The notes under the pieces: generated by a model
What the model saw: the letters and a program-made list of their open reading frames with translations, nothing else
What the model was told of the DNA's origin: nothing
Database searches by the model: none
Position numbers and translations under genes: made by a program
Part shown: positions 16,282 through 25,778 of the stretch, in pieces
How the letters are laid out: every line of letters starts with the position of its first letter
Position numbering within the stretch: the stretch's first letter is position 1
Source of the DNA: an uncultured Lachnospiraceae bacterium
Lineage (GTDB): Bacteria; Bacillota; Clostridia; Lachnospirales; Lachnospiraceae
Direction of reading: 5' to 3'
Assembly (NCBI GenBank): GCA_949878435.1
Contig: CATLAK010000014.1
Coordinates: 1-64,000, forward strand
DNA length: 64,000 nt

Positions 16282-17223
16282 TTATACTGATACTTTCTCA
16301 AATATTCTTAACTTAGCGCTCTTAGATCTGGGATTGCTTTCCTGCTCTTTCCTTCCCGGCAGGATTGGCTTTCCTGTTATCACTTTTCCCCTGCTTTTCA
16401 GCCCGCACACACATACCGGAAATGAGGGTGGGCAGGTACAAGGATTTGCCGCCTGTCTGAATGCGCTCTTCACGATTCGGTCTTCTAAGGAATGAAAAGT
16501 GATGATGCAGAGCCTTCCCCCAGGATTTAGCAGATCGATCAGCTCATCCAAAGACTCTTTTAGCACTTCCAGCTCCTTGTTACACTCGATCCGAATCGCC
16601 TGAAAGGTGCGTTTGGAAGGATGTCCGCCCTCTGCCCGCATCTTTGCCGGAATAGAAGCTTTGATGATCTCATTCAGCTCCCCCGTGGTCTCTATGGGCT
16701 TCTTCTGTCTTTCCATAACAATATGCTTCGCTATATTCTTTGCAAATTTTTCTTCTCCGTAGTCCCGAATCACGCGGAACAGTTCCATTTCCTTATAATG
16801 ATTGACGATTTCCTTTGCTGTAAGGCTCTGGCGCATGTCCATTCTCATATCAAGGGGAGTATCGAACCGATAGGAAAATCCCCTCTCCCGGGTGTCCAGC
16901 TGATAAGAGGAAACGCCCAGATCCAGCATCATTCCATCCATCTCTGTAATCCCCAGGGAAGAAAGAACTGCCTTGGTATTCCGATAATTGCTTCTTACAA
17001 TGGATACTTTATCTCCAAACACGGAAAGCCTTTCACCGGCTGCCGAAATCGCCGCTTCGTCCTGATCGATTCCGATCAGCCTTCCGCCCTTTTCCAGTCT
17101 TCCGGCAATCTCCCATGCATGCCCGCCGCCGCCTAAGGTTCCGTCTACATAGATTCCCTCCGGCTTTATATTCAGTCCTTCGATTGTTTCCTCAAGCAGT
17201 ACGGATGTGTGCTTAAAATCCAT
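16282..17223 (-). CDS. rsmH: 16S rRNA (cytosine1402-N4)-methyltransferase
   Basis: 313 aa SAM-dependent methyltransferase (MraW) acting on C1402 of 16S rRNA in the P site. Visible motifs are the SAM-binding [13 protein letters not shown], the family stretch [13 protein letters not shown] and [15 protein letters not shown], and ALKIE-like [11 protein letters not shown]. The ATG at 17223 ([13 protein letters not shown]) has AAAGGAG about 6 nt upstream and is the standard family start; a further in-frame ATG at 17253 would overlap mraZ. It lies 13 bp after mraZ. Confidence 0.96.
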   Translation of the reverse strand: MDFKHTSVLLEETIEGLNIKPEGIYVDGTLGGGGHAWEIAGRLEKGGRLIGIDQDEAAISAAGERLSVFGDKVSIVRSNYRNTKAVLSSLGITEMDGMMLDLGVSSYQLDTRERGFSYRFDTPLDMRMDMRQSLTAKEIVNHYKEMELFRVIRDYGEEKFAKNIAKHIVMERQKKPIETTGELNEIIKASIPAKMRAEGGHPSKRTFQAIRIECNKELEVLKESLDELIDLLNPGGRLCIITFHSLEDRIVKSAFRQAANPCTCPPSFPVCVCGLKSRGKVITGKPILPGRKEQESNPRSKSAKLRIFEKVSV

Positions 17224-17236
17224 GGATGCTCCTTTA

Positions 17237-17668
17237 TCAAATACCGATTCCAAGTTCTATCATATGCTTGGAGATTTCCTCCATATCCTGGTAGGTTACG
17301 GTGCCTTCCCATCTGTCTTTGCTCCAGATTTCTACCCTGCTTCCTACACCCACGAGCACGGTATCTTTGGTGATTCCTGCAAATTCCCGAAGCACTGCCG
17401 GCAAAAGTATCCTTCCCTGCTTGTCCACTTCCACACTGGCTGCACCGGCAAGGAAAAAACGGGTAAACTGCCGCGCTTCTTTATCTATCATTGGTAATCC
17501 ACGTAATTTTTCTTCAAAAGCCTGCCATTCGGGCTGGTCAAACACAAACAGACAGCCATCCATTCCCTTTGTCACCACAAATTCATCGCCCAATACATCG
17601 CGGAACTTGGAAGGAATGATCAGTCTGCCCTTAGCATCTATTGTATGGTTGTATTCTCCCATAAACAT
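17237..17668 (-). CDS. mraZ: Transcriptional regulator MraZ
   Basis: 143 aa, the standard length, with two SpoVT/AbrB-like halves seen in [20 protein letters not shown] and [18 protein letters not shown], the DAKGR and DKQGR pair being diagnostic. MraZ binds repeats upstream of its own gene and controls the dcw operon. Of two close ATGs, the one at 17668 gives the usual MFMGEY start with GGGTGA at workable spacing. It is the first gene of the cluster, and matching repeat boxes lie about 115 bp upstream. Confidence 0.96.
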   Translation of the reverse strand: MFMGEYNHTIDAKGRLIIPSKFRDVLGDEFVVTKGMDGCLFVFDQPEWQAFEEKLRGLPMIDKEARQFTRFFLAGAASVEVDKQGRILLPAVLREFAGITKDTVLVGVGSRVEIWSKDRWEGTVTYQDMEEISKHMIELGIGI

Positions 17669-17781
17669 ATGCATTCACCCGTTCCAGGCATCCGCTTATC
17701 CCTCTCGGCACATCACGGATTGCTGCTCCTGCCTTTTCTCTGCAAAAATGGTCTGCCACGGAAAGAACGGGATCATTTTTA

Positions 17782-17829
17782 CCACTTTCACCCACTTAAT
17801 ATACACTATCTACCACTTTCCACCACTTT
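17782..17829 (-). promoter_or_regulatory. MraZ boxes upstream of mraZ
   Basis: On the minus strand AAAGTGG occurs at 17823-17829 and 17813-17819, then ATAGTGT at 17803-17809, each exactly 10 bp apart, with two further related copies AAGTGGG (17791-17797) and AAAGTGG (17782-17788). Phased AAAGTG repeats are the known MraZ operator pattern in Mollicutes. They sit just downstream of the candidate promoter. Confidence 0.85.
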
Positions 17830-17836
17830 TAGATAC

Positions 17837-17865
17837 ATTCTACCTCAATTTTGAGCCAAGCGCAA
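17837..17865 (-). promoter_or_regulatory. Candidate dcw promoter
   Basis: Minus-strand TTGCGC (17860-17865) and TAGAAT (17837-17842) with a 17-bp spacer, immediately upstream of the MraZ boxes, so bound MraZ would cover the transcription start. Confidence 0.55.
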
Positions 17866-17900
17866 GAAAAAAATACGCTCTGCATGACCTTGCAGAGCGC
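17866..17900 (-). terminator. Terminator upstream of mraZ
   Basis: ACGCTCTGCA/TGCAGAGCGC-type hairpin (arms near 17875-17884 and 17891-17900) followed on the minus strand by TATTTTTTTC. It is the second of two tandem terminators isolating lgt from the dcw promoter. Confidence 0.75.
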
Positions 17901-17930
17901 ATAAACACTGGATTTTTCGTTTATTTTAGC

Positions 17931-17981
17931 AAAAATCCCCATATCTAGTGCAGACAAAATCCAAGAGCACTAGATATGGGG
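17931..17981 (-). terminator. Terminator of ychF-lgt
   Basis: A perfect 14-bp stem (CCCCATATCTAGTG at 17937-17950 with its complement at 17968-17981) followed on the minus strand by ATTTTTGC, 22 bp past the lgt stop codon. Confidence 0.85.
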
Positions 17982-18002
17982 AATTATTCTATAAAAAAAT
18001 TT

Positions 18003-18875
18003 TTATTTTTCCAAATTTTGTTCTTTCTTTTTGAGCCGCATCCGAATGACCACATCGCAGATTACAGCGCCTATGAACAATACGATTGCAAGCACCTGGG
18101 ATACCGGCACTGTGGTGTGAGGAATAAAGAGCTGATCCGTCCGGATTCCCTCGATCCACGCCCGCCCGAGACCGTAACCGCCCAGATACAGCAGTGCGAT
18201 CTCGCCTTCAAATCTTTTATGCTTCCAATAAAGCAGCAGAAGGATCAGAATCATCAGGTTCCACAAGCTTTCATACAAAAAGGTGGGATGCACCTGGATA
18301 TAATTCACGCCCTCCGTGATATGCGCCGCAATAGACTGGGAAATATCACTGCTCCTGACCGCCGCAACGGGAAGACGCATCGCCAATAGATTGTCCGTAT
18401 ATTCCCCAAACACTTCCCTGTTGGTAAAATTCCCCCATCTTCCAATCGCCTGTCCTAAAATCAGTCCCACCACGCCGGTATCTGCCATCCGGAAGGCATT
18501 CTGTTTTTTGATCTTCGCATAAATGAACAACGTTGTAAACGCCGCGATCACACCGCCGTAAATGGCAAGCCCGCCCTGCCGGATGTTGAAAATACTGAGC
18601 AAATTGTTCTTGTACTGATCCCACGCGAACACCACATAATAAATCCGCGCCCCGATAATGGAAAAAATCACTGCATAAATGGCAAAATCCCAATATAAGT
18701 CCGGATCCTGTCCTGTCTTCTTCGCCACCTGTGCCGCAATCAGTATGCCAAGCAATACGCCAATTCCAATAATCACCCCGTAAAGGGCAATCTCAAAGCC
18801 AAATATGCTGAAACTTTTCGGCACATTCTTCAGATAGATTCCCAGATTGGGAAAATCAATATCCATAATATCCAT
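18003..18875 (-). CDS. lgt: Prolipoprotein diacylglyceryl transferase
   Basis: 290 aa, seven-helix membrane enzyme that attaches diacylglycerol to the lipobox Cys of prolipoproteins such as the two lipoproteins in this window. The Lgt signature region reads GQAIGRWGNFTNREVFG, with the conserved Arg and Asn; VHPTFLYESLWN is also typical. An ATG at 18896 lies inside ychF, but the ATG at 18875 is preceded by AAAGGTG at good spacing. It follows ychF directly and is probably cotranscribed. Confidence 0.95.
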   Translation of the reverse strand: MDIMDIDFPNLGIYLKNVPKSFSIFGFEIALYGVIIGIGVLLGILIAAQVAKKTGQDPDLYWDFAIYAVIFSIIGARIYYVVFAWDQYKNNLLSIFNIRQGGLAIYGGVIAAFTTLFIYAKIKKQNAFRMADTGVVGLILGQAIGRWGNFTNREVFGEYTDNLLAMRLPVAAVRSSDISQSIAAHITEGVNYIQVHPTFLYESLWNLMILILLLLYWKHKRFEGEIALLYLGGYGLGRAWIEGIRTDQLFIPHTTVPVSQVLAIVLFIGAVICDVVIRMRLKKKEQNLEK

Positions 18876-18888
18876 TTCGTTCACCTTT

Positions 18889-19986
18889 TCATACATTAAA
18901 ACGGAACAAAATCACGTCCCCGTCTTTTACAACATAATCCTTTCCTTCCATACCCACAAGACCTTTTTCCCTTGCCGCCGCCAGAGATCCCTGCTCCAGC
19001 AGATCCTTATAATTTACCACCTCAGCCTTGATAAAGCCTCGTTCAAAGTCGGTATGTATCTTCCCTGCCGCCTGAGGCGCCTTAGTGCCGATCTTGATGG
19101 TCCATGCCCTGGTCTCATCCTCCCCTGCCGTCAGGAAACTGTGCAGTCCAAGCAGATGATAACTTGCCTTGATCAGCTTTTCAAGTCCGGATTCTGTAAG
19201 CCCTAAATCCTCTAAGAACATCGCCTTTTCTTCCTCGTCAAGCTCTGAAATCTCCTGCTCGATCTGGGCACAGATAACAAATACCTCACTGCCGTTTTCC
19301 GCGGCAAATTCCCGCACAGCCTTAACCCCCGCATTTTCCGCCCCGTCATCGGCTAAATCATCCTCGCCCACATTGGCGGCAAAGATAACCGGTTTGTAGG
19401 TCAAAAGATTATAGGAATTTAAAAGCGCCAGTTCGTCCTCATCCTCCGTCACAAAGCTCCTTGCCAGCTTCCCATCCTCCAGATGGGCTTTCAGTGCCTC
19501 CAAAAGCGCCGCTTCCTTGGCAAGAGACTTGTCCATTCTTGCCGCCTTGCCTGTCTTGGCGATTCTTCTCTCCAGTATCTCTATATCAGAAAAAATCAAT
19601 TCCAGATTGATGGTCTCAATGTCCCTTAAAGGGTCCACGCATCCGTCCACATGCACCACATTGGCATCCTCGAAACAGCGCACCACATGCACCACCGCAT
19701 CCACTTCCCGGATGTTGCTTAAAAACTGGTTTCCCAGCCCCTCCCCCTTGGAGGCGCCCTTTACAAGCCCTGCAATGTCCACAAATTCAATGACCGCCGG
19801 CGTGACCTTTTTAGACTGATACATATCCCCGAGAAGCTTCAGCCTCTCGTCGGGAACCGCTACCACCCCCACATTGGGGTCTATGGTACAGAAGGGGTAA
19901 TTTGCCGATTCTGCGCCTGCTTTTGTCAGCGAATTGAACAGCGTGCTCTTTCCAACATTGGGTAAACCTAAAATTCCTAACTTCAT
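18889..19986 (-). CDS. ychF: Ribosome-associated ATPase/GTPase YchF
   Basis: 365 aa Obg-family P-loop NTPase of the YchF/OLA1 branch, which prefers ATP and binds ribosomes. Visible are the P-loop GLPNVGKST, switch region [27 protein letters not shown], the altered G4 region, and a C-terminal TGS domain ending in [11 protein letters not shown]. Length matches the family. A promoter (20072-20100) lies ahead of it. Confidence 0.97.
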   Translation of the reverse strand: MKLGILGLPNVGKSTLFNSLTKAGAESANYPFCTIDPNVGVVAVPDERLKLLGDMYQSKKVTPAVIEFVDIAGLVKGASKGEGLGNQFLSNIREVDAVVHVVRCFEDANVVHVDGCVDPLRDIETINLELIFSDIEILERRIAKTGKAARMDKSLAKEAALLEALKAHLEDGKLARSFVTEDEDELALLNSYNLLTYKPVIFAANVGEDDLADDGAENAGVKAVREFAAENGSEVFVICAQIEQEISELDEEEKAMFLEDLGLTESGLEKLIKASYHLLGLHSFLTAGEDETRAWTIKIGTKAPQAAGKIHTDFERGFIKAEVVNYKDLLEQGSLAAAREKGLVGMEGKDYVVKDGDVILFRFNV

Positions 19987-20361
19987 TTCTATTTACAGCC
20001 TCCACTTTCACTCAACTTAAATCTTTTTTTCCACCATCATATCTCTTAAAAAATGCCTCGACAGCTATGATAGTATAGCATATTGAGGCATAAAAGTAAA
20101 TCTTGGAATTTTTTCTTCTGGCATCTACAATATTTGCCAATACCCTGCCTTTTTTGAACCAATTCGTTCAATATAGTGCCCGCTTGCTGCACCTGCAACT
20201 ACGATTTTCCTGACCTCAGGAAAATCGTCAGATACATTGTGTCCGCTGTTCTCGCAGGCAATCATAGCACGCCCGATTACTTTTGAAAAATTTTCAAATA
20301 AAAATGCAAAAACACTTGATTTTTGCTATAATCGAACCACCACAAAACAACAAAACTTCCA
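19987..20361. other. Intergenic region ychF to serine hydrolase
   Basis: 375 bp without a gene. It contains the ychF promoter (20072-20100), a TGCCTC/GAGGCA inverted repeat around that -10 box (20053-20091), and a 28-bp near-perfect palindrome ACGATTTTCCTGA-CC-TCAGGAAAATCGT (20201-20228) that could end the serine hydrolase transcript although it lacks a T-run. The rest is AT-rich and unremarkable. Confidence 0.6.
20072..20100 (-). promoter_or_regulatory. Promoter of ychF-lgt
   Basis: Minus-strand TTTACT (20095-20100) and TATACT (20072-20077), spacer 17 bp. A 7-bp inverted repeat flanks the -10 box and ends in TTTTTT, so start and an overlapping hairpin coincide. Confidence 0.65.
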
Positions 20362-22341
20362 TTACTTGAATATTTTCACTCTATCACCAGTTTCACCTAT
20401 AAAAGCGATATAGCCGTCCGGAGGAAGGTCGATGGTGTTACTTGCATCCTTGATGTGGGTGCTATACAGCAGCTCACGGAACTTGTTGTAGACGAATACA
20501 GCGGAGGTATCAGGTCGTTCGACAGCAATACTTTTTCCACCCATATCTTCCCCGATACGATACCATGCGGCATCACTGCCGTGAAGAGGAATTTCAGTGA
20601 TGTCAGCGGTAAACACCGGAAGGCTGTCCACACTGCGGCAGCGCGTCCCGTCGCTCAGATCAAAGGAGACTGACGATGTTCCGTCCGCATAGGTTTGCTC
20701 GGTGATCTCTACATCATACAAATCTCTGTTTGCGCTGCTCGGTATGGAGGTGAAGAAGCCGGCATGATCTTCATCGGTCAACTTTTCCGCTCTTACCCCT
20801 GCGCTGTTTTTTACCATAATATAGCCGGGGAATTCCTCATCTGTCACGATACGGTAAAACGGACTTTCATACTGCTGGGAGGTCCATTTTTCGTTATATG
20901 TGACAAATACTGTCTGCGAAAGTTCGTCCCATCTTTGCTGTACACTTGGGGAGACGGGATTTTCTTCCATTTTTTCTCCTGTGTACATACTGTCTAACGT
21001 ATTTCCAAGTCCCGGGTATACGGCGGACAGCTCCGTTCTGATGAATATTTTTCCGTCCTTTTCCTCAAAATAAAGAATCTCCCTGTCTGCAGTCATCTTG
21101 CCGCTGTCATTTACCCTGACAAATCCTCCGTCCTCGGTAATCTTATATCTTTCAGGTGATGCGTTGTCAGTGCCCAGGTTCTCCTTGTACATGGCGGTAT
21201 CATCAAATGTAATCCTGCATATTCCTGTGCTGTATATATAGCTGATGTAGTATAAACCCTCATATTTTTTATAATAATCGGGGACAATGTCCGTTATTTT
21301 CGGCTCCGTAGGAGTCAGATCGCTTACCGCCTTTCCTTGTTCTTCAAGCGCCACGTCCATCAGAGCAGACGCCATAAGTCCCGCATATTGGCTGCTGCCA
21401 TTTCCGGCAGTCAGTACCGCAACGCTGATCTGTTCATCAGGGGCGACAAGGAGGCATGAGTTCATATACGGTAAATCTCCGCCCTTGCCCATAACTTTTA
21501 TGTTTTCTTTTTCGTACCTGACTTGTTCCACAAAGTCCCAGCCCAGACCGTAGCCCTCGTACTTTTCGTCATCATTCCAGCGGGCGGACATCTGTGTTTT
21601 GGCATCATCGGAAATCAGAACATCATTTCCCGTAAAGAAAGCACTGCCGAAATTTGCCACGTCAGGAGCGGTGGCATAGATGCCGCCGGAACCTGCCGTC
21701 ATTTCATAGGGGTATTCCATTGGCAGAAAGCCTCGATAGAGCGATACCTGTGTGTCGCCCAAATCGCCCGAATACAGGCTCCATGCCGTTCCCGTATGAT
21801 CTGCGCCTATCTTTGAGGCTATGTTATTTCTTACATAATCCGTAAAGCTCATACCGCTGACATTTTCCACAATATGCTCCATAAGACTAAAGCCCATGTT
21901 ATTATAGCAGGCATATTCCCCGGGGTCGGCTTTCAAACGCAGCCCCCGCACGATATCATATGCATTATCATGAATGAAGCTGTCAACATCTTCGTAAAGA
22001 TAATGGTTTATGCTCATCCCCAGAGGTATGCCTGATGTGTGGTTCATAAGCATACGCACGGTGATGTCCTTGTACCGCTCATCATCCATCTTGAAATCGG
22101 GAAGATACTCTGTGACAGGAGCGTCAAGTTCGACCTTTCCCTCGTCAACAAGCTGCATTACCGCCAGAGAAGAATACATTTTGCTTACAGACGCAATACA
22201 ATATATCCTATCCTGCGAAGCAGTTGTTTCGTCTGTCAGTTCCGATTGTACAGGTTCGGCATGTACCGCGTTTCCAGCAGATGCATATACAGTTCCTGCC
22301 ATACACAGGGCGGATATTGCCGCAATCATCTTTTTCTTCAT
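20362..22341 (-). CDS. Secreted serine hydrolase, beta-lactamase class C family
   Basis: About 659 aa with a signal peptide (MKKKMIAAISALCMAGTVYA). The SxxK nucleophile is in IASVSKMYSSLAVMQLV, the YxN-type motif in ACYNNMGFS and the third motif region in GKGGDLPYMNS. A beta-rich C-terminal half of about 280 residues follows the catalytic domain. Only about 30 residues separate the signal peptide from SVSK, where relatives normally carry a further 40-50 residues of N-terminal beta strands; a deletion is likely. Start chosen for GGAGG. It ends an operon with an ABC exporter, so it may modify wall or peptide substrates in antibiotic response; substrate unknown. Confidence 0.82.
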   Translation of the reverse strand: MKKKMIAAISALCMAGTVYASAGNAVHAEPVQSELTDETTASQDRIYCIASVSKMYSSLAVMQLVDEGKVELDAPVTEYLPDFKMDDERYKDITVRMLMNHTSGIPLGMSINHYLYEDVDSFIHDNAYDIVRGLRLKADPGEYACYNNMGFSLMEHIVENVSGMSFTDYVRNNIASKIGADHTGTAWSLYSGDLGDTQVSLYRGFLPMEYPYEMTAGSGGIYATAPDVANFGSAFFTGNDVLISDDAKTQMSARWNDDEKYEGYGLGWDFVEQVRYEKENIKVMGKGGDLPYMNSCLLVAPDEQISVAVLTAGNGSSQYAGLMASALMDVALEEQGKAVSDLTPTEPKITDIVPDYYKKYEGLYYISYIYSTGICRITFDDTAMYKENLGTDNASPERYKITEDGGFVRVNDSGKMTADREILYFEEKDGKIFIRTELSAVYPGLGNTLDSMYTGEKMEENPVSPSVQQRWDELSQTVFVTYNEKWTSQQYESPFYRIVTDEEFPGYIMVKNSAGVRAEKLTDEDHAGFFTSIPSSANRDLYDVEITEQTYADGTSSVSFDLSDGTRCRSVDSLPVFTADITEIPLHGSDAAWYRIGEDMGGKSIAVERPDTSAVFVYNKFRELLYSTHIKDASNTIDLPPDGYIAFIGETGDRVKIFK

Positions 22342-22360
22342 CATTTCCTCCATTCCACTC

Positions 22361-24898
22361 TCATTCCGTCATAAGCTCGGTCACGGATATTTTTCTGATA
22401 CTGCCCGCACTGATGTAGGTGACAGTCAGGCAGAATAACACAAGTGCTGCCGCCGTACCGATGATCAGCGGCGGGCTTTCGGGAATCTGTACTCCGAACG
22501 CTGCCATCCAAAATGCGCGCTGTACCCATACCGACAACACCGCAGCGATGCAGGAGGAAATAATTGTTACAGGGAGAATACGCAGGGTAAGCTGTATCAT
22601 AAGCTCCCTTGACGTATAGCCCATACTTTTCATGATCCCCAATTCCCTGCGCTGTCTTTTTACGGCGGATACTGCTATGATGCCCAAGATCACCGCTACC
22701 ACAACGGCAATGAATATCACGGCACAGAACGAGAATGTCTTTGTAACCGCGGCTATGGATTCCATTTGAGATTTCAAAAAATCCTTCATGGAGGATATCT
22801 CCTTTATCACGAAACGGCTGCTGTTTCCGCTGATGACGGTGTCGCCTATTCTGATAGCATAGTCAATGTCGGTGACGCCGTATTGAGAGATAAGCACCGC
22901 CATTTTCTCATCCGCTTCCGCCCTAATACGCTCCCCAAGACTTCCCTGTACAGTCTGTACAGACTGTGCAGACTGTTCAGTCTGTGAAGTCTGTTCATAC
23001 GCCGTGTCCTTTGCGCTCGCACCGTACAGAGCGGTGAGCTTATCCGTAAAGGCAGGGCGGTCCTCCTCGTTTTTGAGCGTGATCTCTACTATATTGGGGC
23101 GGTCGTTCGGACGAATGCGCCGGTAACCGTCCTCGGTCATGTAGACGCTCATGCCGTTGTTGTTCATAGCGGTTACAATGCCTGTTATGATATAGCTTTT
23201 TTCACCAACATCGCCCTTAATGATGATACTGTCGCCTATGTGCCGGTTTTCTGTCTCCTCTCTCCTTACGGAGATCATGATCTCGTTGTCGTACTCGGGG
23301 AAACGTCCCTCTTTAAGGCGGATATTATCCGTGAGGGAAAAATCGGCGTAAGAAAAGACAGTCGCACTCTGATTGCAGCCTTTTATTTCCACATAATTTC
23401 CCATTGCACGGGTAAGAAGAACCTTTTCCACTTCGGGGAACTCACGAATCTCATCGCAGAAATTTTCCCCGTTCACCCCGCTCATCATAATGATGCTTAT
23501 GTCAGGAGTCTCCATTCCCAAAACTCCTATAAGCCCGTTATAGCCGCTCTTGAAAAAGTCAAAGAGGTACACACTGAACATTATGGCAACTCCTGCGGCG
23601 ATCATACAGATACCCGTGCCTATATTCGAGCGGAAATCATTAAATATGCCCTTAAAGGCAAGTCGGACATTGATACTGTGTCTCATTTTTTCAAGCGGAA
23701 GTATATTTTTCCCGAAATGATGGGTCTTTATGCCTTTGCGAAATGCCACGACGGGAGGGATCTTTTTCACCCTTGCCGCCCTTGACAGCGCAAAGCAAGT
23801 GACAAGCGCTATGATCGATATTACCACGATAAGAATGCGGAGAATATTCACATCCGTATGCACGTCACGGTTCATCATATCTCTTGTGAGGGTATCCATG
23901 ACCGGAGAAAAGGCTGCCGCCGTTATGCCGCCAGTGACCGCGCCGATGCCCCCTGTAAGGATATATTCGCAGATGTAGGAAAGAGAAAGCTCACGGCTTG
24001 TATACCCCAATGCTTCCAGCACGCCGATCTGCACCATCTGCTCTTCCATGTCCTTTGAGATTTTGTGAAGAATAAGGAAGAGTGCGGATATCATGGTGAC
24101 AATGGAAAGAAATACACTCATATACAGAAAAATAGCAAGATAACTGGTTTCCACCATTCTCTCCATATCTTTATCAAGTGGTATTACTGCACTTAAAACA
24201 TTCTCATTTGTCTTTGCAGAGCATTTTTCGTAATATTCCTCATAGGAGAATTCCCTTTCCGTGTCAAATGCTATCATGCGGTATTCCTCATAGACAGCGG
24301 ACAACAGCACCATATCATCATCTGAAATGATACATTTTAACATACTGCTGGAATTATATAAACCCGTATTGTAAAAACCGGCTATGGTAAAAGGGTAATC
24401 TCTGCCGCCTGAGACAAGAGTAAATGTTTCCCCCGGAGCATAGCCGGCTGTGATCTCAAAATACTGAGGCAGCCATACAGGGTGAGACAGCTTTTCGATC
24501 TCATCATCGGGGAGGGCATTCAGTTTCTGGAAATTTTCCATCTTCCGCTCTGTGTTTTCGTCCGCAAAAATCATATTATAGGCGATACTTTCACCCTTCT
24601 TTGATAGTGCCGATGCACCAGCACCGCAAAGTACACTGCTTTCCCGGACATCGGTCACATTGCATTCCTCTTCCAGAATATCACGGTATATATCACGATA
24701 TTTGTCAGCCTGAAATAACAATACAAAATCAGCACAGCCTGCTTCCTCAAGGGCACGGTCAAATGCACTGTTTATCTGTGTAATGCTGACGGCAAAGGTC
24801 GCCATGAGAAATGATGAAACAAGGGTGAGAAAGACAATTGCTGCCGCCTCACGCTTGTTTCGTTTTAAATTGAACAATGATAATCTGCATATCTTCAT
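22361..24898 (-). CDS. ABC transporter permease, two FtsX domains
   Basis: 845 aa membrane protein of the MacB/FtsX type: one N-terminal helix (about 20-40), a large extracytoplasmic region, a first three-helix FtsX block (about 260-380), a second extracytoplasmic region after a helix near 430, and a second FtsX block (about 705-840) ending SVTELMTE. It carries a low-complexity Gln/Ser/Thr/Val stretch (EQTSQTEQSAQSVQTVQG) coded by imperfect short repeats near 22945-23000. It pairs with the ATPase 3 bp upstream. Such pairs export or sense peptides and lipids rather than import nutrients; with a two-component system next door, peptide-antibiotic resistance is the likeliest role. Confidence 0.87.
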   Translation of the reverse strand: MKICRLSLFNLKRNKREAAAIVFLTLVSSFLMATFAVSITQINSAFDRALEEAGCADFVLLFQADKYRDIYRDILEEECNVTDVRESSVLCGAGASALSKKGESIAYNMIFADENTERKMENFQKLNALPDDEIEKLSHPVWLPQYFEITAGYAPGETFTLVSGGRDYPFTIAGFYNTGLYNSSSMLKCIISDDDMVLLSAVYEEYRMIAFDTEREFSYEEYYEKCSAKTNENVLSAVIPLDKDMERMVETSYLAIFLYMSVFLSIVTMISALFLILHKISKDMEEQMVQIGVLEALGYTSRELSLSYICEYILTGGIGAVTGGITAAAFSPVMDTLTRDMMNRDVHTDVNILRILIVVISIIALVTCFALSRAARVKKIPPVVAFRKGIKTHHFGKNILPLEKMRHSINVRLAFKGIFNDFRSNIGTGICMIAAGVAIMFSVYLFDFFKSGYNGLIGVLGMETPDISIIMMSGVNGENFCDEIREFPEVEKVLLTRAMGNYVEIKGCNQSATVFSYADFSLTDNIRLKEGRFPEYDNEIMISVRREETENRHIGDSIIIKGDVGEKSYIITGIVTAMNNNGMSVYMTEDGYRRIRPNDRPNIVEITLKNEEDRPAFTDKLTALYGASAKDTAYEQTSQTEQSAQSVQTVQGSLGERIRAEADEKMAVLISQYGVTDIDYAIRIGDTVISGNSSRFVIKEISSMKDFLKSQMESIAAVTKTFSFCAVIFIAVVVAVILGIIAVSAVKRQRRELGIMKSMGYTSRELMIQLTLRILPVTIISSCIAAVLSVWVQRAFWMAAFGVQIPESPPLIIGTAAALVLFCLTVTYISAGSIRKISVTELMTE

Positions 24899-24901
24899 AA
24901 G

Positions 24902-25657
24902 TCACCAACCCATCTCATCAAGGAATGCCGTCAGCTTTTCACGGCGCTCTTTAGTCGCCCCGCCGTATTTCGCCATTCTGTGTTCGCCCACAACCTTGCC
25001 GTCTCTCAGATAGATGACCCGTGTTCCGCGCAGCGCGGTCTTGATATCATGGGTTACTATAACGATGCTCTGACCGTTCTCATGTACCCCAGTGAAAATG
25101 TCAAGAACGTCCCTGCCCGATGCAGAGTTGAGCGAACCAGTAGGCTCGTCCGCAAAAAGAATTTTCGGCTCGTTTATCACAGCGCGCACGATTCCGACGC
25201 GCTGCGCCTCACCGCCGGAAAGCTGGTTTGGATATTTCTTCTGCATCTCCTCATCAATCCCGACTTTTGCCAGCAGTTCCTTTACCCTTCTGATCAGCTC
25301 GGTGGAGTTTTTCTGCACGGTAAATGCGCCCGTCAGCACATTGTCAAGGACACTCTGATTCTCAAGCAGATAGATGCTCTGAAAAACAAATCCGCAATTT
25401 TTTCTCCGAAACACCGCAAGCTGATCGTTGGTATAGTCCGAAATCTCGGTGTCGCCGAAAAATACCTTTCCAAGCGTGGGCTTATCCATTCCCGAAAGGG
25501 CATAGAGCAGGGTGGACTTTCCCGAACCCGAAGCACCCATGATGACGGTAAAATCGCCCTCCATGATCTCTAAATCGAGGTTCTTGATAACGTGCTGCTG
25601 CGTGGCACCGTTTGAAAAAGACTTGCACAGCTTTTCTGTACGTAAAACAGAGATCAT
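24902..25657 (-). CDS. ABC transporter ATP-binding protein, MacB/BceA type
   Basis: 251 aa ATPase with Walker A GASGSGKST, Q-loop region GFVFQSIYLL, signature LSGGEAQRVGI, Walker B ILFADEPTGSLNS and switch His in VTHDI. The EPTGSL wording is typical of the LolD/MacB/BceA group that works with FtsX permeases. It begins the ATPase-permease-hydrolase operon, 74 bp downstream of a set of phased CTTGT repeats likely bound by the neighbouring response regulator. Confidence 0.93.
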   Translation of the reverse strand: MISVLRTEKLCKSFSNGATQQHVIKNLDLEIMEGDFTVIMGASGSGKSTLLYALSGMDKPTLGKVFFGDTEISDYTNDQLAVFRRKNCGFVFQSIYLLENQSVLDNVLTGAFTVQKNSTELIRRVKELLAKVGIDEEMQKKYPNQLSGGEAQRVGIVRAVINEPKILFADEPTGSLNSASGRDVLDIFTGVHENGQSIVIVTHDIKTALRGTRVIYLRDGKVVGEHRMAKYGGATKERREKLTAFLDEMGW

Positions 25658-25701
25658 ATATCACACTACCTTTCCAATACATGATTGTTGTATTCTATGA
25701 T

Positions 25702-25707
25702 AGTATA
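25702..25707 (-). promoter_or_regulatory. Candidate -10 box of the ABC exporter operon
   Basis: Minus-strand TATACT at 25702-25707. No good -35 stands 17 bp upstream (AAATTA), which fits a promoter needing an activator bound at the repeats just beyond. Confidence 0.5.
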
Positions 25708-25731
25708 ATACATGATCCCGTGCATAATTTC

Positions 25732-25762
25732 CTTGTAAAAATCTTGTCAAATTCTTGTCTTT
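25732..25762. promoter_or_regulatory. Three phased direct repeats, likely response-regulator operator
   Basis: CTTGT occurs at 25732, 25743 and 25754 in the 11-bp units CTTGTAAAAAT, CTTGTCAAATT and CTTGTCTTTTT. Direct repeats at about 11 bp are the usual binding pattern of OmpR-family regulators, and they sit at the -35 side of the exporter promoter. Confidence 0.7.
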
Positions 25763-25778
25763 TTCTTAACTGAGCAGC

